A stretch of DNA of 64,000 nt from Pseudomonas fluorescens. GTDB taxonomy: Bacteria; Pseudomonadota; Gammaproteobacteria; Pseudomonadales; Pseudomonadaceae. Below, one piece after another: positions 8,935 through 17,655 of the stretch. The notes beneath the pieces were generated by a model, which was given only the letters and a program-made list of their open reading frames with translations, did not search any database and was not told the origin of the DNA. Numbering within the stretch: the stretch's first letter is position 1; each line of letters begins with the position of its first letter. The position numbers were made by a program, and so were the translations under genes. The DNA lies in assembly GCF_001623525.1 (NCBI RefSeq), contig NZ_CP015225.1:5034501-5098500 (forward strand), written 5' to 3'.

Positions 8935-9353
8935 GCATTCTGGACGCTGCAATCGCCCTGGCTTCAAGGGGCCACGCGGGCCAGGTGGATAAGGCCGGCA
9001 AGCCCTATATCCTCCACCCGTTGCGCCTGATGATGAAGTTCGACGGGCTTGAAGAGCAACTGGTCAGCCTGTTGCATGATGTGGTCGAAGACGGCGATGT
9101 CACGCTGGATGAGCTGCGCGGGCTTGGCATTCCCGAGGTTGTGGTGACGGCTATCGACTGCTTGACCAAGCGCAAGGGCGAGTCCTATGAACAATTCATC
9201 GCCCGGATTCGTCCCAATCCACTGGCGACCAAAGTGAAAATAGCGGACATCCACGACAATCTTGACCTCACTCGGCTGCCCGTCGTGCGAGACAAGGACC
9301 TGGAACGCGCCGCGAAATATCATCGGGCATTGCGTTACCTGCAAGAGCAATGA
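8931..9353 (+). CDS. Stand-alone SpoT-like HD alarmone hydrolase
   Basis: 140 residues forming only an HD phosphohydrolase domain. Metal-ligand positions are visible: H15 (GHAGQ), H29 (LHP), H49-D50 (LLHDVVED) and D106 (KVKIADIHDN). These line up with the hydrolase half of the SpoT encoded at 56452-58557 (HDGQ, THP, LLHDVIEDT, KLADRLHN). There is no synthetase, TGS or ACT domain. Such small alarmone hydrolases (MESH1/SAH class) cleave (p)ppGpp and related nucleotides in the cytosol. The gene overlaps the previous one by ATGA and sits between two T6SS effector modules, which suggests a protective or immunity-like role; that is inference. Confidence 0.8.
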   Translation: MSILDAAIALASRGHAGQVDKAGKPYILHPLRLMMKFDGLEEQLVSLLHDVVEDGDVTLDELRGLGIPEVVVTAIDCLTKRKGESYEQFIARIRPNPLATKVKIADIHDNLDLTRLPVVRDKDLERAAKYHRALRYLQEQ

Positions 9354-9490
9354 ATCATGTCGCCGCCGTCTGCTCGTTGAAGGACAACGCGGCAAGACCG
9401 GCGCTGCGTTCGCTCTGACCGTGCCCAGCGATCTCTGGTCATCGATAACTCTCCTGTGCAGTCATACAACCAGTAAGTTGGATTTTCGCA

Positions 9491-10786
9491 ATGGATGCAC
9501 AGGCTGCAGCACGTCTGGGTGATGAAATAGCCCATGGCTTCGGGTTGGCTGCGATGGTCGCCGGTGCCGTGGCCGGTGCCTTGATCGGCGCCGCGGTCGT
9601 AGCCGCGACGGTTGCCACGGGCGGCGTGGCGCTGGCGATCATGGCCGGCTCGATTGCGGCCGGCGGCTTGTCGATGTTCCAGATCGTCAAAGGCCTGTCG
9701 ACCATCTTCAACCTGCCCGAGCCCACCACGGGGGCGTTGATAATGGGCAGCTTCAACGTCTACATCAACAGCCGCAATGCCATGCGGGCGGGCGAAGACA
9801 CTTCATCTTCCTGCACCGGGCTGCCGATGAACCATCCGATCTGGCCCTTCCCGGTGCTGATCGCCGAAGGCAGCGCCACGGTGTTCATCAACGGCAAGCC
9901 GGCGGCGCGCTTGCACAGCAAAATGGTCTGCGGTGCCCACATCAAGAGCGGCAGCCCGAATACGTTCATCGGTGGGCCGACGGTGTCGGTGGCGTTTGTC
10001 CTGGATCTTGAAGGCTGGATGCATACCGGGCTGGAAGCGTTGGGAATGTTGGCCATGGGGGGCGCAGCGATTCTCGCGGCCATGGCTGGCGTGGCCGCTC
10101 TGGTCGGTTTTGTGGTGATCGGCGGCACGATGATGGCTGGCATGGCGTTGCTGGGGGATCTGGGGGATCGCTTGGGGCCGGGTTACCGGGATCTGCTGCA
10201 GGGCGTCGCGGGAATGGCGCTTCTGGGCCTGGGCCCGAAAATGGCGAAAATCGGTACGGCGCCCAAGCCGCGCTCGGTGAGCTTCAAACCGGGCTACACG
10301 TCAGAGGATATCGCTGCGATACCCAAGTTAAGCCGGCCCAATCCTGCCGATTACCTTGAGGCCTCCTATATCGACAAGCACCTCAAAGTCTTTCAGGATG
10401 AAGGCGGTGCGTTTCTGTTTACCCCCGATGACATTGCCAACCCCATGTATGGAACCTTTAGCGACACTAAGTACGTCATGGCCAAGTCAGACCTGCACGG
10501 TGTGGTCGCCGAGTTTAAGAAAACCGGCGATCTTTCCATTCTGGAGACCGCTTTGGGTTATGAACCGGGCAGCTTCACCGGCAAGGAGATTTACATGATG
10601 AACCTGGACAATCCCAAGGTTGTCATGCCCTCCGGTAACGAGCGCGGAGCGAACCCGTTATGGCGCCCTGGCGGCCTGACCCATCCCGGCGGTATGCGTG
10701 AAGCGGTATTGGATAAGGTGGCCATCCCACACAATAACGACATCAATTTCCTGCTCGCGAACCCGGATGTAGTGAGAATTCAATGA
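9491..10786 (+). CDS. Tse6-like prePAAR/PAAR effector B with diverged toxin domain
   Basis: 431 residues. Residues 1-182 (prePAAR, first hydrophobic block, PAAR) are identical in protein and almost identical in DNA to effector A. Beyond that, the second hydrophobic block is similar and the toxin tail (from about 262) has diverged. It still shows a common frame with A: a DIxAxPKxSRP start, an LExALG segment, and PSGNERGANPLWRPGG at residue 380 followed by REAVLD. The two tails therefore look like diverged members of one toxin family, not unrelated swaps. The reaction is not recognised. The gene overlaps the next one by ATGA. Confidence 0.88.
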   Translation: MDAQAAARLGDEIAHGFGLAAMVAGAVAGALIGAAVVAATVATGGVALAIMAGSIAAGGLSMFQIVKGLSTIFNLPEPTTGALIMGSFNVYINSRNAMRAGEDTSSSCTGLPMNHPIWPFPVLIAEGSATVFINGKPAARLHSKMVCGAHIKSGSPNTFIGGPTVSVAFVLDLEGWMHTGLEALGMLAMGGAAILAAMAGVAALVGFVVIGGTMMAGMALLGDLGDRLGPGYRDLLQGVAGMALLGLGPKMAKIGTAPKPRSVSFKPGYTSEDIAAIPKLSRPNPADYLEASYIDKHLKVFQDEGGAFLFTPDDIANPMYGTFSDTKYVMAKSDLHGVVAEFKKTGDLSILETALGYEPGSFTGKEIYMMNLDNPKVVMPSGNERGANPLWRPGGLTHPGGMREAVLDKVAIPHNNDINFLLANPDVVRIQ

Positions 10787-11316
10787 GTGCCAACCTAGAT
10801 AATGTATTGCTGCTGGCCCTGGCCAATGACGAGCTGGATAAATTCCTCGTAGGCGAGCCGTTCTACTTTCAAGAAGCCAAGAATGATTATGAGGAACCGC
10901 AGAACATCGTTGCGGCTTTCGATTTGCTGGTGCTGCGTTATTGGCAACAGACTCGCGATCCCCAGTTCCCTGTGCGCTGGGTGACGGCTTTGCTCAAGAT
11001 TCTCGCGACCTACCCTGATCGTAATCGGGCAATTTATGTTGCGGCGTCGTGGGTCTGGTACTACCGGTTTTGCCTGAGCAAAAAACAGGCACAACCCGAG
11101 GGGCTTTATGCCGACTTGTTCGAGGTTGATATGGGCGCCGTGGCGCTGGCCCTCCAGCGGCAGCTTGAGCTCAACAAGGCTGAGCTTGTCCAGGACACGC
11201 GGTGGGCGGGTGGCAGCTGGAACAGCCAGAACGGTCTGTGGGGGCCGTTGATGCGGACCGCCCTTGTCGTTCGGGATAAGCTGGGCGGCCCTGACTTCGT
11301 ACCGGCTAATCTCTGA
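10783..11316 (+). CDS. Candidate immunity protein for effector B
   Basis: 177 residues, translationally coupled to effector B by an ATGA overlap. The protein is soluble with no signal peptide, rich in Trp and Tyr (WVWYYRF at about residue 90, WAGGSWNSQNGLWG near 145). I recognise no family. The coupling to the toxin gene is the main argument for an immunity function. It shares no visible similarity with the putative immunity proteins of effector A, consistent with the divergence of the two toxin tails. Confidence 0.65.
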   Translation: MSANLDNVLLLALANDELDKFLVGEPFYFQEAKNDYEEPQNIVAAFDLLVLRYWQQTRDPQFPVRWVTALLKILATYPDRNRAIYVAASWVWYYRFCLSKKQAQPEGLYADLFEVDMGAVALALQRQLELNKAELVQDTRWAGGSWNSQNGLWGPLMRTALVVRDKLGGPDFVPANL

Positions 11317-11649
11317 GTGGTTAATGATGTGCTGAGGGCCTATGTGGCAACAGCGGACGGTGATTTGATCCATGTTCGAATCATCGATAAAGCGCTGGAC
11401 TCACCCCTGCGCGTTATCGGGTTTTCGAATGCGGCAGAGAAAGATATCTACGTTTTGCAGGTCGCGGACAACACGCAGAAGGCAAAGGTATTCGATGCAC
11501 TCCGTTCATTGGGCGTGGCCTTTTCGGCGGGCAAGGAATGGTGCCCCTCCGAAGTTTTTGAATATCTTCGTGACGAGCAATTGCTGAGCGGCAAGTACTT
11601 GCGCGTCGCGTGGACGCAGCCCGGTCAATACCGGCTTACGAACGAGTGA
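11317..11649 (+). CDS. Hypothetical protein, second gene behind effector B
   Basis: 110 residues from a GTG that directly follows the stop codon of the previous gene (TGAGTG), so expression is probably coupled. The sequence reads as a small alpha/beta protein (AYVATADGDLIHVRIID start, YLRVAWTQPGQYRL end) without signal peptide or membrane segment. No family is recognised. It may be an additional immunity or accessory protein. It is the last gene of the rightward group and faces vgrG copy 2 across a REP pair. Confidence 0.55.
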   Translation: MVNDVLRAYVATADGDLIHVRIIDKALDSPLRVIGFSNAAEKDIYVLQVADNTQKAKVFDALRSLGVAFSAGKEWCPSEVFEYLRDEQLLSGKYLRVAWTQPGQYRLTNE

Positions 11650-11710
11650 AACTTCAAGATGCCTGGGTCCACCGGGCACACAGGTTCTGCGTGGGTGGTA
11701 ACGATGAACC

Positions 11711-11801
11711 CGTGGCGAGGGAGCTTGCTCCCGCTTGAGTGCGAAGCGCTCACAAAAAGGGGCGGCTACGCAGCCCAGCGGGAGCAAGCTCCCTCGCCAC
11801 G
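11711..11801. repeat. Paired REP inverted repeat between convergent genes
   Basis: The arms CGTGGCGAGGGAGCTTGCTC (11711) and GAGCAAGCTCCCTCGCCACG (ending 11801) are exact complements. Part of the spacer also pairs (GTGCGAAGCGCTCAC). It lies between the rightward immunity genes and leftward vgrG copy 2 and can act as a terminator-like hairpin for both. Confidence 0.9.
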
Positions 11802-11820
11802 GTTATTCCGGCCATGAACC

Positions 11821-13761
11821 TCAGTGCTTGGCCTTTGCCGGGAAAAAAGCTTTCACCGCCGCGTCGATCACACCCTTGATGCCCTTGCCCTTGGCATCCA
11901 CTTCGCTTGCGCCACCGGAGTTGAGGTCCAAGCGGCCGCCGGTGTCGATGTTGCCGTTGCCACTGGCGTAGATATTGAACGCGGTGCCCGAGATATTAAT
12001 CTCGCCACTGGCATTGAACTCCAGCACGCTTTTGCCGCACACCAGTCGAATCTGCGAACCCGCCTCCACGAGGTACTGGGTACTGATGCTGTCGCTCTTG
12101 GCTCCCCCGACAAGCAATGCGTCGTTGCGCTGCACGGCCCGCAGTCGGTCTTGGCCAATCCGTACGGTTTCGTTGTGGCCGATGCTTTTGTTGCGGTCAT
12201 GGCCCACCGAATGGCTTTCATCCACCTCGACCACGATGTCCTGGTTGCGCTCGGCATGGATGTACAGCTGCTCGGCGCCTTTCTTGTCTTCCATGCGGAT
12301 TTCGTTGAAATTCGCTGGCGTGCCACCCTTGCTCGAACGGCTTTTGGTGCCGCTCTGAGTGGCGTTGGCGGGCAACGCATAGGGCACGGTCTGTTCGGCG
12401 TTATACACGCGACCCGTGACGATGGGCCGGTCCGGGTCGCCTTCCAGGAAGCTGACGATCACTTCCTGGCCGATGCGCGGGATCTGCACCGAGCCCCAAT
12501 TCTTGCCGGCCCAGGCCTGCGACACACGAATCCAGCATGAGCTGTTTTCGTTGGACTGGTCGTGCCGGTCCCAGTAGAAATGCACCTTCACCCGGCCGAA
12601 CTGATCGGTCCAGATTTCCTCGCCCTTGGGACCCACGACCAACGCGGTTTGCGGGCCCTTGACGATGGGGCGGTGGGTGATCGGTAGCGGACGGTAACTT
12701 TGCTGGGCGTCGATGCAGGTCAGGCTGCTTTCGAACTGGGCCGACGGCGCGCCGCCGCCGGTCTCGCCGCTTTCCTGGGAAATGTAATAGCGGGCGCCGA
12801 CGATCAGGTATTCGCGGTTCTGGTCCTGGCGGCTGAAGCCGGTGAGGCTGAACAGATGCCCCGAGCCCAGGCCACGAGCGTTACCCGATAACTCGACCTG
12901 TTCGTGCTGAGTCTGCAAGGCTTCGATGCGGGTGCGAGCGTAGTGCTCGCCGTCCTGGCTCTGCACATAGGTGCCGGGGTAGTCGTAGAGCGGATAGTCG
13001 CCGGCCGCGTGGGGGCGAGGCATGGCCGCACGCACGTCGATGCGCGCACTCGGGCGCTGGAAATCGTAGTCGTTGAGTTCCAGCGAGCCCGGCTGGACTT
13101 CCTGGGCCAGGTGCCAGTCGTGAATATGATCCCGCTCGCGCTGCTGCTCGTTCTTTGGGTAGTAGGGCACCGAGCCGTAGCCGGGCGCCTTGGTGTGGGC
13201 GCCGTAGGCGTCGGCCAGCACCAGCACATGCCGGCCCTGTTCATGGCGGAAGAAGTAGTAGATGCCTTCCTGCTCCATCAAGCGGCTGACAAAGTCGAAA
13301 CTGGTCTCGCGATACTGCACGCAGTATTCCCACTCGCGATACGTCTGGCTCAAGGCGTCTTCGAAATCGGAAAAGCCCAGGTCGCGGAACACCTGCTTGA
13401 TGATCTGCGGGATGGTCAGGTTCTGGAAAATCCGGCAATCGGAAGTGCGGGTCAGCAGCCACAACCACGGCCGCAACGTCGCCTGGTAACTGGCGAACTG
13501 GCCCTGGTCGACGTTCTGGCTGCAACGGGCGACGATGCCATGGAAGTAGCGCTCGCCACCGCCATCGAGCTGCAGGCTCACGCACATGGGCTTGCCGAGC
13601 AGTTGGTTGAGGTCGATGGCATTGTCCAGCGAGTGCAACTGCAACTCGTAGTTGAACAGCCGCCCCAATTCTTCACCGCCGCCCATGTCCTTGAGCAACA
13701 GCACCTCGGGTCCCAGGGGGCTGGTGATCTTGGCCAGGCGTGAGGCTTGGTTGAATAACAT
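11821..13761 (-). CDS. vgrG: T6SS spike protein VgrG (copy 2)
   Basis: 646 residues, nearly identical to copy 1 for the first ~533 residues and different in the last ~113, which form the distal needle and tip (ending in a Lys-rich FFPAKAKH). The tip carries PAAR proteins, so the two copies may differ in cargo. This copy is next to the Tse6-like module and follows clpV on the same strand behind a REP pair, matching the clpV1-vgrG1a-tsi6/tse6 neighbourhood of P. aeruginosa. The 158-base gap to clpV means it may have its own promoter. Confidence 0.97.
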   Translation of the reverse strand: MLFNQASRLAKITSPLGPEVLLLKDMGGGEELGRLFNYELQLHSLDNAIDLNQLLGKPMCVSLQLDGGGERYFHGIVARCSQNVDQGQFASYQATLRPWLWLLTRTSDCRIFQNLTIPQIIKQVFRDLGFSDFEDALSQTYREWEYCVQYRETSFDFVSRLMEQEGIYYFFRHEQGRHVLVLADAYGAHTKAPGYGSVPYYPKNEQQRERDHIHDWHLAQEVQPGSLELNDYDFQRPSARIDVRAAMPRPHAAGDYPLYDYPGTYVQSQDGEHYARTRIEALQTQHEQVELSGNARGLGSGHLFSLTGFSRQDQNREYLIVGARYYISQESGETGGGAPSAQFESSLTCIDAQQSYRPLPITHRPIVKGPQTALVVGPKGEEIWTDQFGRVKVHFYWDRHDQSNENSSCWIRVSQAWAGKNWGSVQIPRIGQEVIVSFLEGDPDRPIVTGRVYNAEQTVPYALPANATQSGTKSRSSKGGTPANFNEIRMEDKKGAEQLYIHAERNQDIVVEVDESHSVGHDRNKSIGHNETVRIGQDRLRAVQRNDALLVGGAKSDSISTQYLVEAGSQIRLVCGKSVLEFNASGEINISGTAFNIYASGNGNIDTGGRLDLNSGGASEVDAKGKGIKGVIDAAVKAFFPAKAKH

Positions 13762-13805
13762 CGGTTATCTCATTGTGATAATGGCTGCGCTGCTGATTGG
13801 AACAA

Positions 13806-13897
13806 CTGTGGGAGCGAGCTTGCTCGCGATGGCGGTATGTCAGTCAACATGGATGTTGAATGTGACTGCGCTATCGCGAGCAAGCTCGCTCCCACAG
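13806..13897. repeat. Paired REP inverted repeat between clpV and vgrG copy 2
   Basis: The arms CTGTGGGAGCGAGCTTGCTC and GAGCAAGCTCGCTCCCACAG are exact complements around a ~50-base spacer. It follows the clpV stop codon and may stabilise or end the tssA-clpV transcript. Confidence 0.9.
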
Positions 13898-13919
13898 GGT
13901 TTTGCAGTGTTCCTTACCG

Positions 13920-16616
13920 TCAGGCCGCGTCGCTGAAATCGTATTGCAGTTCGTTGTCCACCGCGTTGATCCGCACCCCGGCCAAGGCCTTGCCTTCGAG
14001 CATGCGGGTCAGGAACTCGCGGCTCATGTCCGGCAGCAGGCTGTTGGTCAGGATGGTGTCGATCATGCGCCCGCCGCTTTCGGTCTCGGTGCAACGCGAG
14101 ACGATCAGGTCGATCACCGCGTCGTCGTAGTCGAAGGCGACTTTGTGGGTGCTCTCCACGCGCTTCTTGATGCGGTTGAGTTGCAGGCGGGTGATGGCCT
14201 TGAGCATCTCGTCGCTGAGCGGATAGTACGGGATCGTCACCAGGCGACCGAGCAGGGCCGGCGGGAAAATCTCCAGCAGCGGTTGGCGCAGGGCCTTGGC
14301 GATTTCTTCCGGCTCGGGCACGTTCTGCGGGTCTTTGCAGACGTCGGCAATCAACTCGGTACCGGCGTTGGTGGTCAGCAGGATCAAGGTGTTCTTGAAG
14401 TCGATCACCCGGCCTTCGCCGTCCTCCATCACGCCTTTGTCGAACACCTGGAAGAAGATTTCATGCACGTCCGGGTGAGCTTTTTCCACCTCGTCCAGCA
14501 GCACCACGCTGTACGGTTTGCGCCGCACGGCTTCGGTCAACACGCCGCCTTCGCCGTAGCCGATGTAACCCGGTGGCGCCCCCTTGAGGGTGGACACGGT
14601 GTGGGCTTCCTGGAACTCGCTCATGTTGATGGTGATGACGTTCTGTTCGCCGCCGTACATGGCTTCGGCCAGGGCCAGGGCGGTTTCGGTCTTGCCCACG
14701 CCGGAGGTGCCGGCGAGCATGAACACGCCAATCGGCTTGCTCGGGTTGTCGAGGCCGGCGCGGGAGGTCTGGATGCGCTTGGCGATCATCTGCAAGGCAT
14801 GGTCCTGGCCGATGATGCGTTTTTTCAGGTGCTGGTCGAGGTTGAGCACGGTTTCCAGTTCGTTGCGGGCCATGCGGCCCACCGGGATACCGGTCCAGTC
14901 GGCGACCACCGAGGCCACGGCCTGGTAATCCACGGTGGGCAGGATCAGCGGGGTTTCGCCTTGCAGGGCGGTCAGGCGCTGTTGCAGGTCCACCAGTTTC
15001 TCGCGCAGGGCGTGGCTTTCGTTGTCGGCAGCTTCGCTGGCGTCTTCGCTGTCCACCACGCCGACGCGTTCGCGCAAGGTGGCGCGGGTGGCGAGCAGCT
15101 CGTCCACCAGGGTTTTCTCTTCGGCCCAGCGGCTTTCCAGCTCGGCCAGGCGTTCGCGCTCGGCGCTCAGCAGGCTTTCGGTCTGGGTCTGGCGGCTGCC
15201 GATAACCACGCCAATCGCGTGCTCACGGGCGATGATTTGCAGCTCGGTTTCCAGCGCTTCGATGCGCCGACGGCTGTCGTCCACTTCGGCCGGCACGGCG
15301 TGCAGGCTGATGGCGACGCGGGCACACGCGGTGTCCAGCAGGCTCACGGATTTGTCCGGCAGCTGGCGCGCGGGAATGTAGCGGTGGGACAGCTTGACCG
15401 AGGCTTCCAGGGCTTCGTCGAGGATCTGCACCTGGTGGTGTTTTTCCATGGTCGAGGCCACGCCGCGCATCATCAGCAGGGCCTTGTCTTCCGACGGCTC
15501 GGCCACTTGCACCACTTGGAAACGCCGGGTCAGGGCCGGGTCTTTCTCGATGTGCTTCTTGTACTCGGCCCAGGTCGTGGCCGCCACGGTACGCAAGGTG
15601 CCACGGGCCAACGCCGGCTTGAGCAGGTTGGCCGCGTCGCCCGTGCCGGCGGCGCCACCGGCACCCACCAGGGTGTGGGCTTCGTCGATGAACAGGATGA
15701 TCGGCTTGGGCGAGGCCTGGACGTCTTCGATGACCTGGCGCAGGCGCTGTTCGAACTCGCCTTTCATGCTCGCGCCGGCCTGCAACAGGCCCACGTCGAG
15801 GCTGCGCAGTTCCACGTCCTTGAGGGCCGGCGGTACGTCGCCGGCGACGATGCGCAGGGCGAAGCCTTCGACCACGGCGGTCTTGCCCACGCCGGCTTCA
15901 CCGGTAAGGATCGGGTTGTTCTGCCGGCGGCGCATGAGGATGTCCACCAGTTGGCGGATCTCTTCGTCACGGCCGACGATCGGGTCGAGCTTGCCGCTGC
16001 GGGCCTGCTCGGTGAGGTCGACGGTGAAGCGCTTGAGGGCTTCCTGTTTGCCCATGGCGCTGGGGGCCATGGCGCCGCTGGCTTCGCCCGGTACGGCACC
16101 GGCATTGAAACCGTCGCTGGCGGTCAGGGCGTTTTCCGGCGAGTCGCCGACGTATTCATCAAAGCGTTCGCTCAGGGCCTCGACCTTGACCTTGTCGAAC
16201 TCCGACGACAAACCTAGCAGCGCGTGGCGCAGGCTCGGCGTCTTGAGGATGCCCAGCACCAGGTAACCGGTGCGCACCTGGCTTTCGCCGAACATCAGGC
16301 TGCCGTAGACCCAGCCGCGTTCCACGGCTTCTTCGACGTGGGACGACAGGTCGGTGATGGACGTCGACCCCCGTGGCAGACGGTCGAGGGCTTCGGTGAG
16401 GTCACGGGCCAGGCGCGCCGGCTCGATGTTGAACTGGCGGATGATGCGGTGCAGGTCCGAGTCCTGCAGTTGCAACAACTGGTGAAACCAGTGGGCCAAT
16501 TCCACATAAGGGTTACCGCGCAACTTGCAGAACACGGTGGCGGCTTCGATGGCTTTGTAGGCCACGCTGTTGAGTTTGCCGAACAACGCGGCGCGACTGA
16601 TTTCACCCATGCTCAT
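13920..16616 (-). CDS. clpV: T6SS sheath-recycling AAA+ ATPase ClpV (TssH)
   Basis: 898 residues. An N-terminal Clp-N-like domain (about 1-160) is followed by two AAA+ modules with Walker A motifs GEAGVGKT (about 237) and GTSGVGKT (about 635), the ClpB-type middle coiled coil, and a GPPGYIGYGEGG substrate loop in the second module (APPGYIGYGEGG here). ClpV unfolds contracted TssB/TssC sheath in the cytosol so that subunits can be reused. It overlaps tssG by 14 bases; a second Met two codons in is also possible as start. It is the last core gene of the leftward operon. Confidence 0.97.
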   Translation of the reverse strand: MSMGEISRAALFGKLNSVAYKAIEAATVFCKLRGNPYVELAHWFHQLLQLQDSDLHRIIRQFNIEPARLARDLTEALDRLPRGSTSITDLSSHVEEAVERGWVYGSLMFGESQVRTGYLVLGILKTPSLRHALLGLSSEFDKVKVEALSERFDEYVGDSPENALTASDGFNAGAVPGEASGAMAPSAMGKQEALKRFTVDLTEQARSGKLDPIVGRDEEIRQLVDILMRRRQNNPILTGEAGVGKTAVVEGFALRIVAGDVPPALKDVELRSLDVGLLQAGASMKGEFEQRLRQVIEDVQASPKPIILFIDEAHTLVGAGGAAGTGDAANLLKPALARGTLRTVAATTWAEYKKHIEKDPALTRRFQVVQVAEPSEDKALLMMRGVASTMEKHHQVQILDEALEASVKLSHRYIPARQLPDKSVSLLDTACARVAISLHAVPAEVDDSRRRIEALETELQIIAREHAIGVVIGSRQTQTESLLSAERERLAELESRWAEEKTLVDELLATRATLRERVGVVDSEDASEAADNESHALREKLVDLQQRLTALQGETPLILPTVDYQAVASVVADWTGIPVGRMARNELETVLNLDQHLKKRIIGQDHALQMIAKRIQTSRAGLDNPSKPIGVFMLAGTSGVGKTETALALAEAMYGGEQNVITINMSEFQEAHTVSTLKGAPPGYIGYGEGGVLTEAVRRKPYSVVLLDEVEKAHPDVHEIFFQVFDKGVMEDGEGRVIDFKNTLILLTTNAGTELIADVCKDPQNVPEPEEIAKALRQPLLEIFPPALLGRLVTIPYYPLSDEMLKAITRLQLNRIKKRVESTHKVAFDYDDAVIDLIVSRCTETESGGRMIDTILTNSLLPDMSREFLTRMLEGKALAGVRINAVDNELQYDFSDAA

Positions 16617-17655
16617 GGCTCCTTGAGGTCTGTGAGGTGTTGGCCTGTTCGGCGTAATGCCGGGCCAGTATTAGATCGTTGGCATCGGTTTCGGGGCGGC
16701 CCAGCCAGGTGTTGAAACCCAGGCGGAAACGCCCATTGAGTTGCAATGCCGGGACTTCGGGCTGTGCCAGGACCAGGTTCAGGTCCCAGTCCAATTCATG
16801 CCCCAGGTATTCGGCGACCCAGGCCACCAGCTCGTTGAACGGTTGGCTGCCAGGCAGCATGCCCATGTAGTCGACGAGCTTGAGTGGCCCCAGGCGAATG
16901 CGGAATTTGTGTTGGCGATCCCACACGAAGCGGCCCAGGCAGAAGTCCACGCCCAATTGATGAGCGCTGACCCCGACGCGGCTGCGTTCGGGCAATTCCA
17001 GCCATTGGCCGACGTATTCTTCGATCTCCACCGGCAGGCCGAAGTACTCGCTGAGAATCGCCTTCAAACCGTCCGGGTAACGGGTTTGCGCCGACAGGTG
17101 GCCGCTGTAGTGCAGCTTCGCCGTGTCGGGGATCAGCCCTTGTTTGAGCAGGCTCGGCATGCCCCGACCGCTGAGTGCGGCCAGGCGCGCCGACCAATAG
17201 TCATCGTCCGGGCGATCGTGGCTGACGGTCGGCCGCGCTTCGGCCCAGGCCCGATAAAACAGGCTGAGCAGGCGATGGTGGAACACGTCGAGAAAGCGCT
17301 TGCTGGTGCTGTCGGCGTTGTTGCGCTGGCGTTCGCGCACGTACTCGGTGATGTGCAGCGGCATCGGGCCGTTGGGCCCGCCGAGGCCGAAGAAGAACTG
17401 CTCCAGGCGCGCCGGCGTACCGTCGCCGCCCGGTTGTACCGAGGCGAGGGTGGCCGGGGCGAAGGTGCAGTCGGCCTGCTGGCCGAGGCGCAACGGGTCA
17501 TCGGCCAGGCGCAGGGAATGGCCCAGGCGCGGCAGCTCGGGGGATTCGCACTCGATGCGCCGTAACGCCTGGAAGAAGTCGTATTCCCAGGGTTCCTGGT
17601 GCATCGCGTCCAGGGTACTCACAGGGTCGGACGACGTCCGGGCTTGGCTTTCCAT
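16603..17655 (-). CDS. tssG: T6SS baseplate subunit TssG
   Basis: 350 residues of the ImpH/VasB family. Recognisable parts are an N-terminal EPWEYDFFQALRRIE, the FFGLGGPNGPMPLHITEYVRER block at about residue 90 and a C-terminal FRLGFNTWLGRPE. TssG joins TssF, TssE and TssK to form the wedges of the T6SS baseplate in the cytosol beneath the membrane complex. Its start lies 37 bases inside the 3' end of tssF, so the two are coupled. Confidence 0.96.
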   Translation of the reverse strand: MESQARTSSDPVSTLDAMHQEPWEYDFFQALRRIECESPELPRLGHSLRLADDPLRLGQQADCTFAPATLASVQPGGDGTPARLEQFFFGLGGPNGPMPLHITEYVRERQRNNADSTSKRFLDVFHHRLLSLFYRAWAEARPTVSHDRPDDDYWSARLAALSGRGMPSLLKQGLIPDTAKLHYSGHLSAQTRYPDGLKAILSEYFGLPVEIEEYVGQWLELPERSRVGVSAHQLGVDFCLGRFVWDRQHKFRIRLGPLKLVDYMGMLPGSQPFNELVAWVAEYLGHELDWDLNLVLAQPEVPALQLNGRFRLGFNTWLGRPETDANDLILARHYAEQANTSQTSRSHEHG

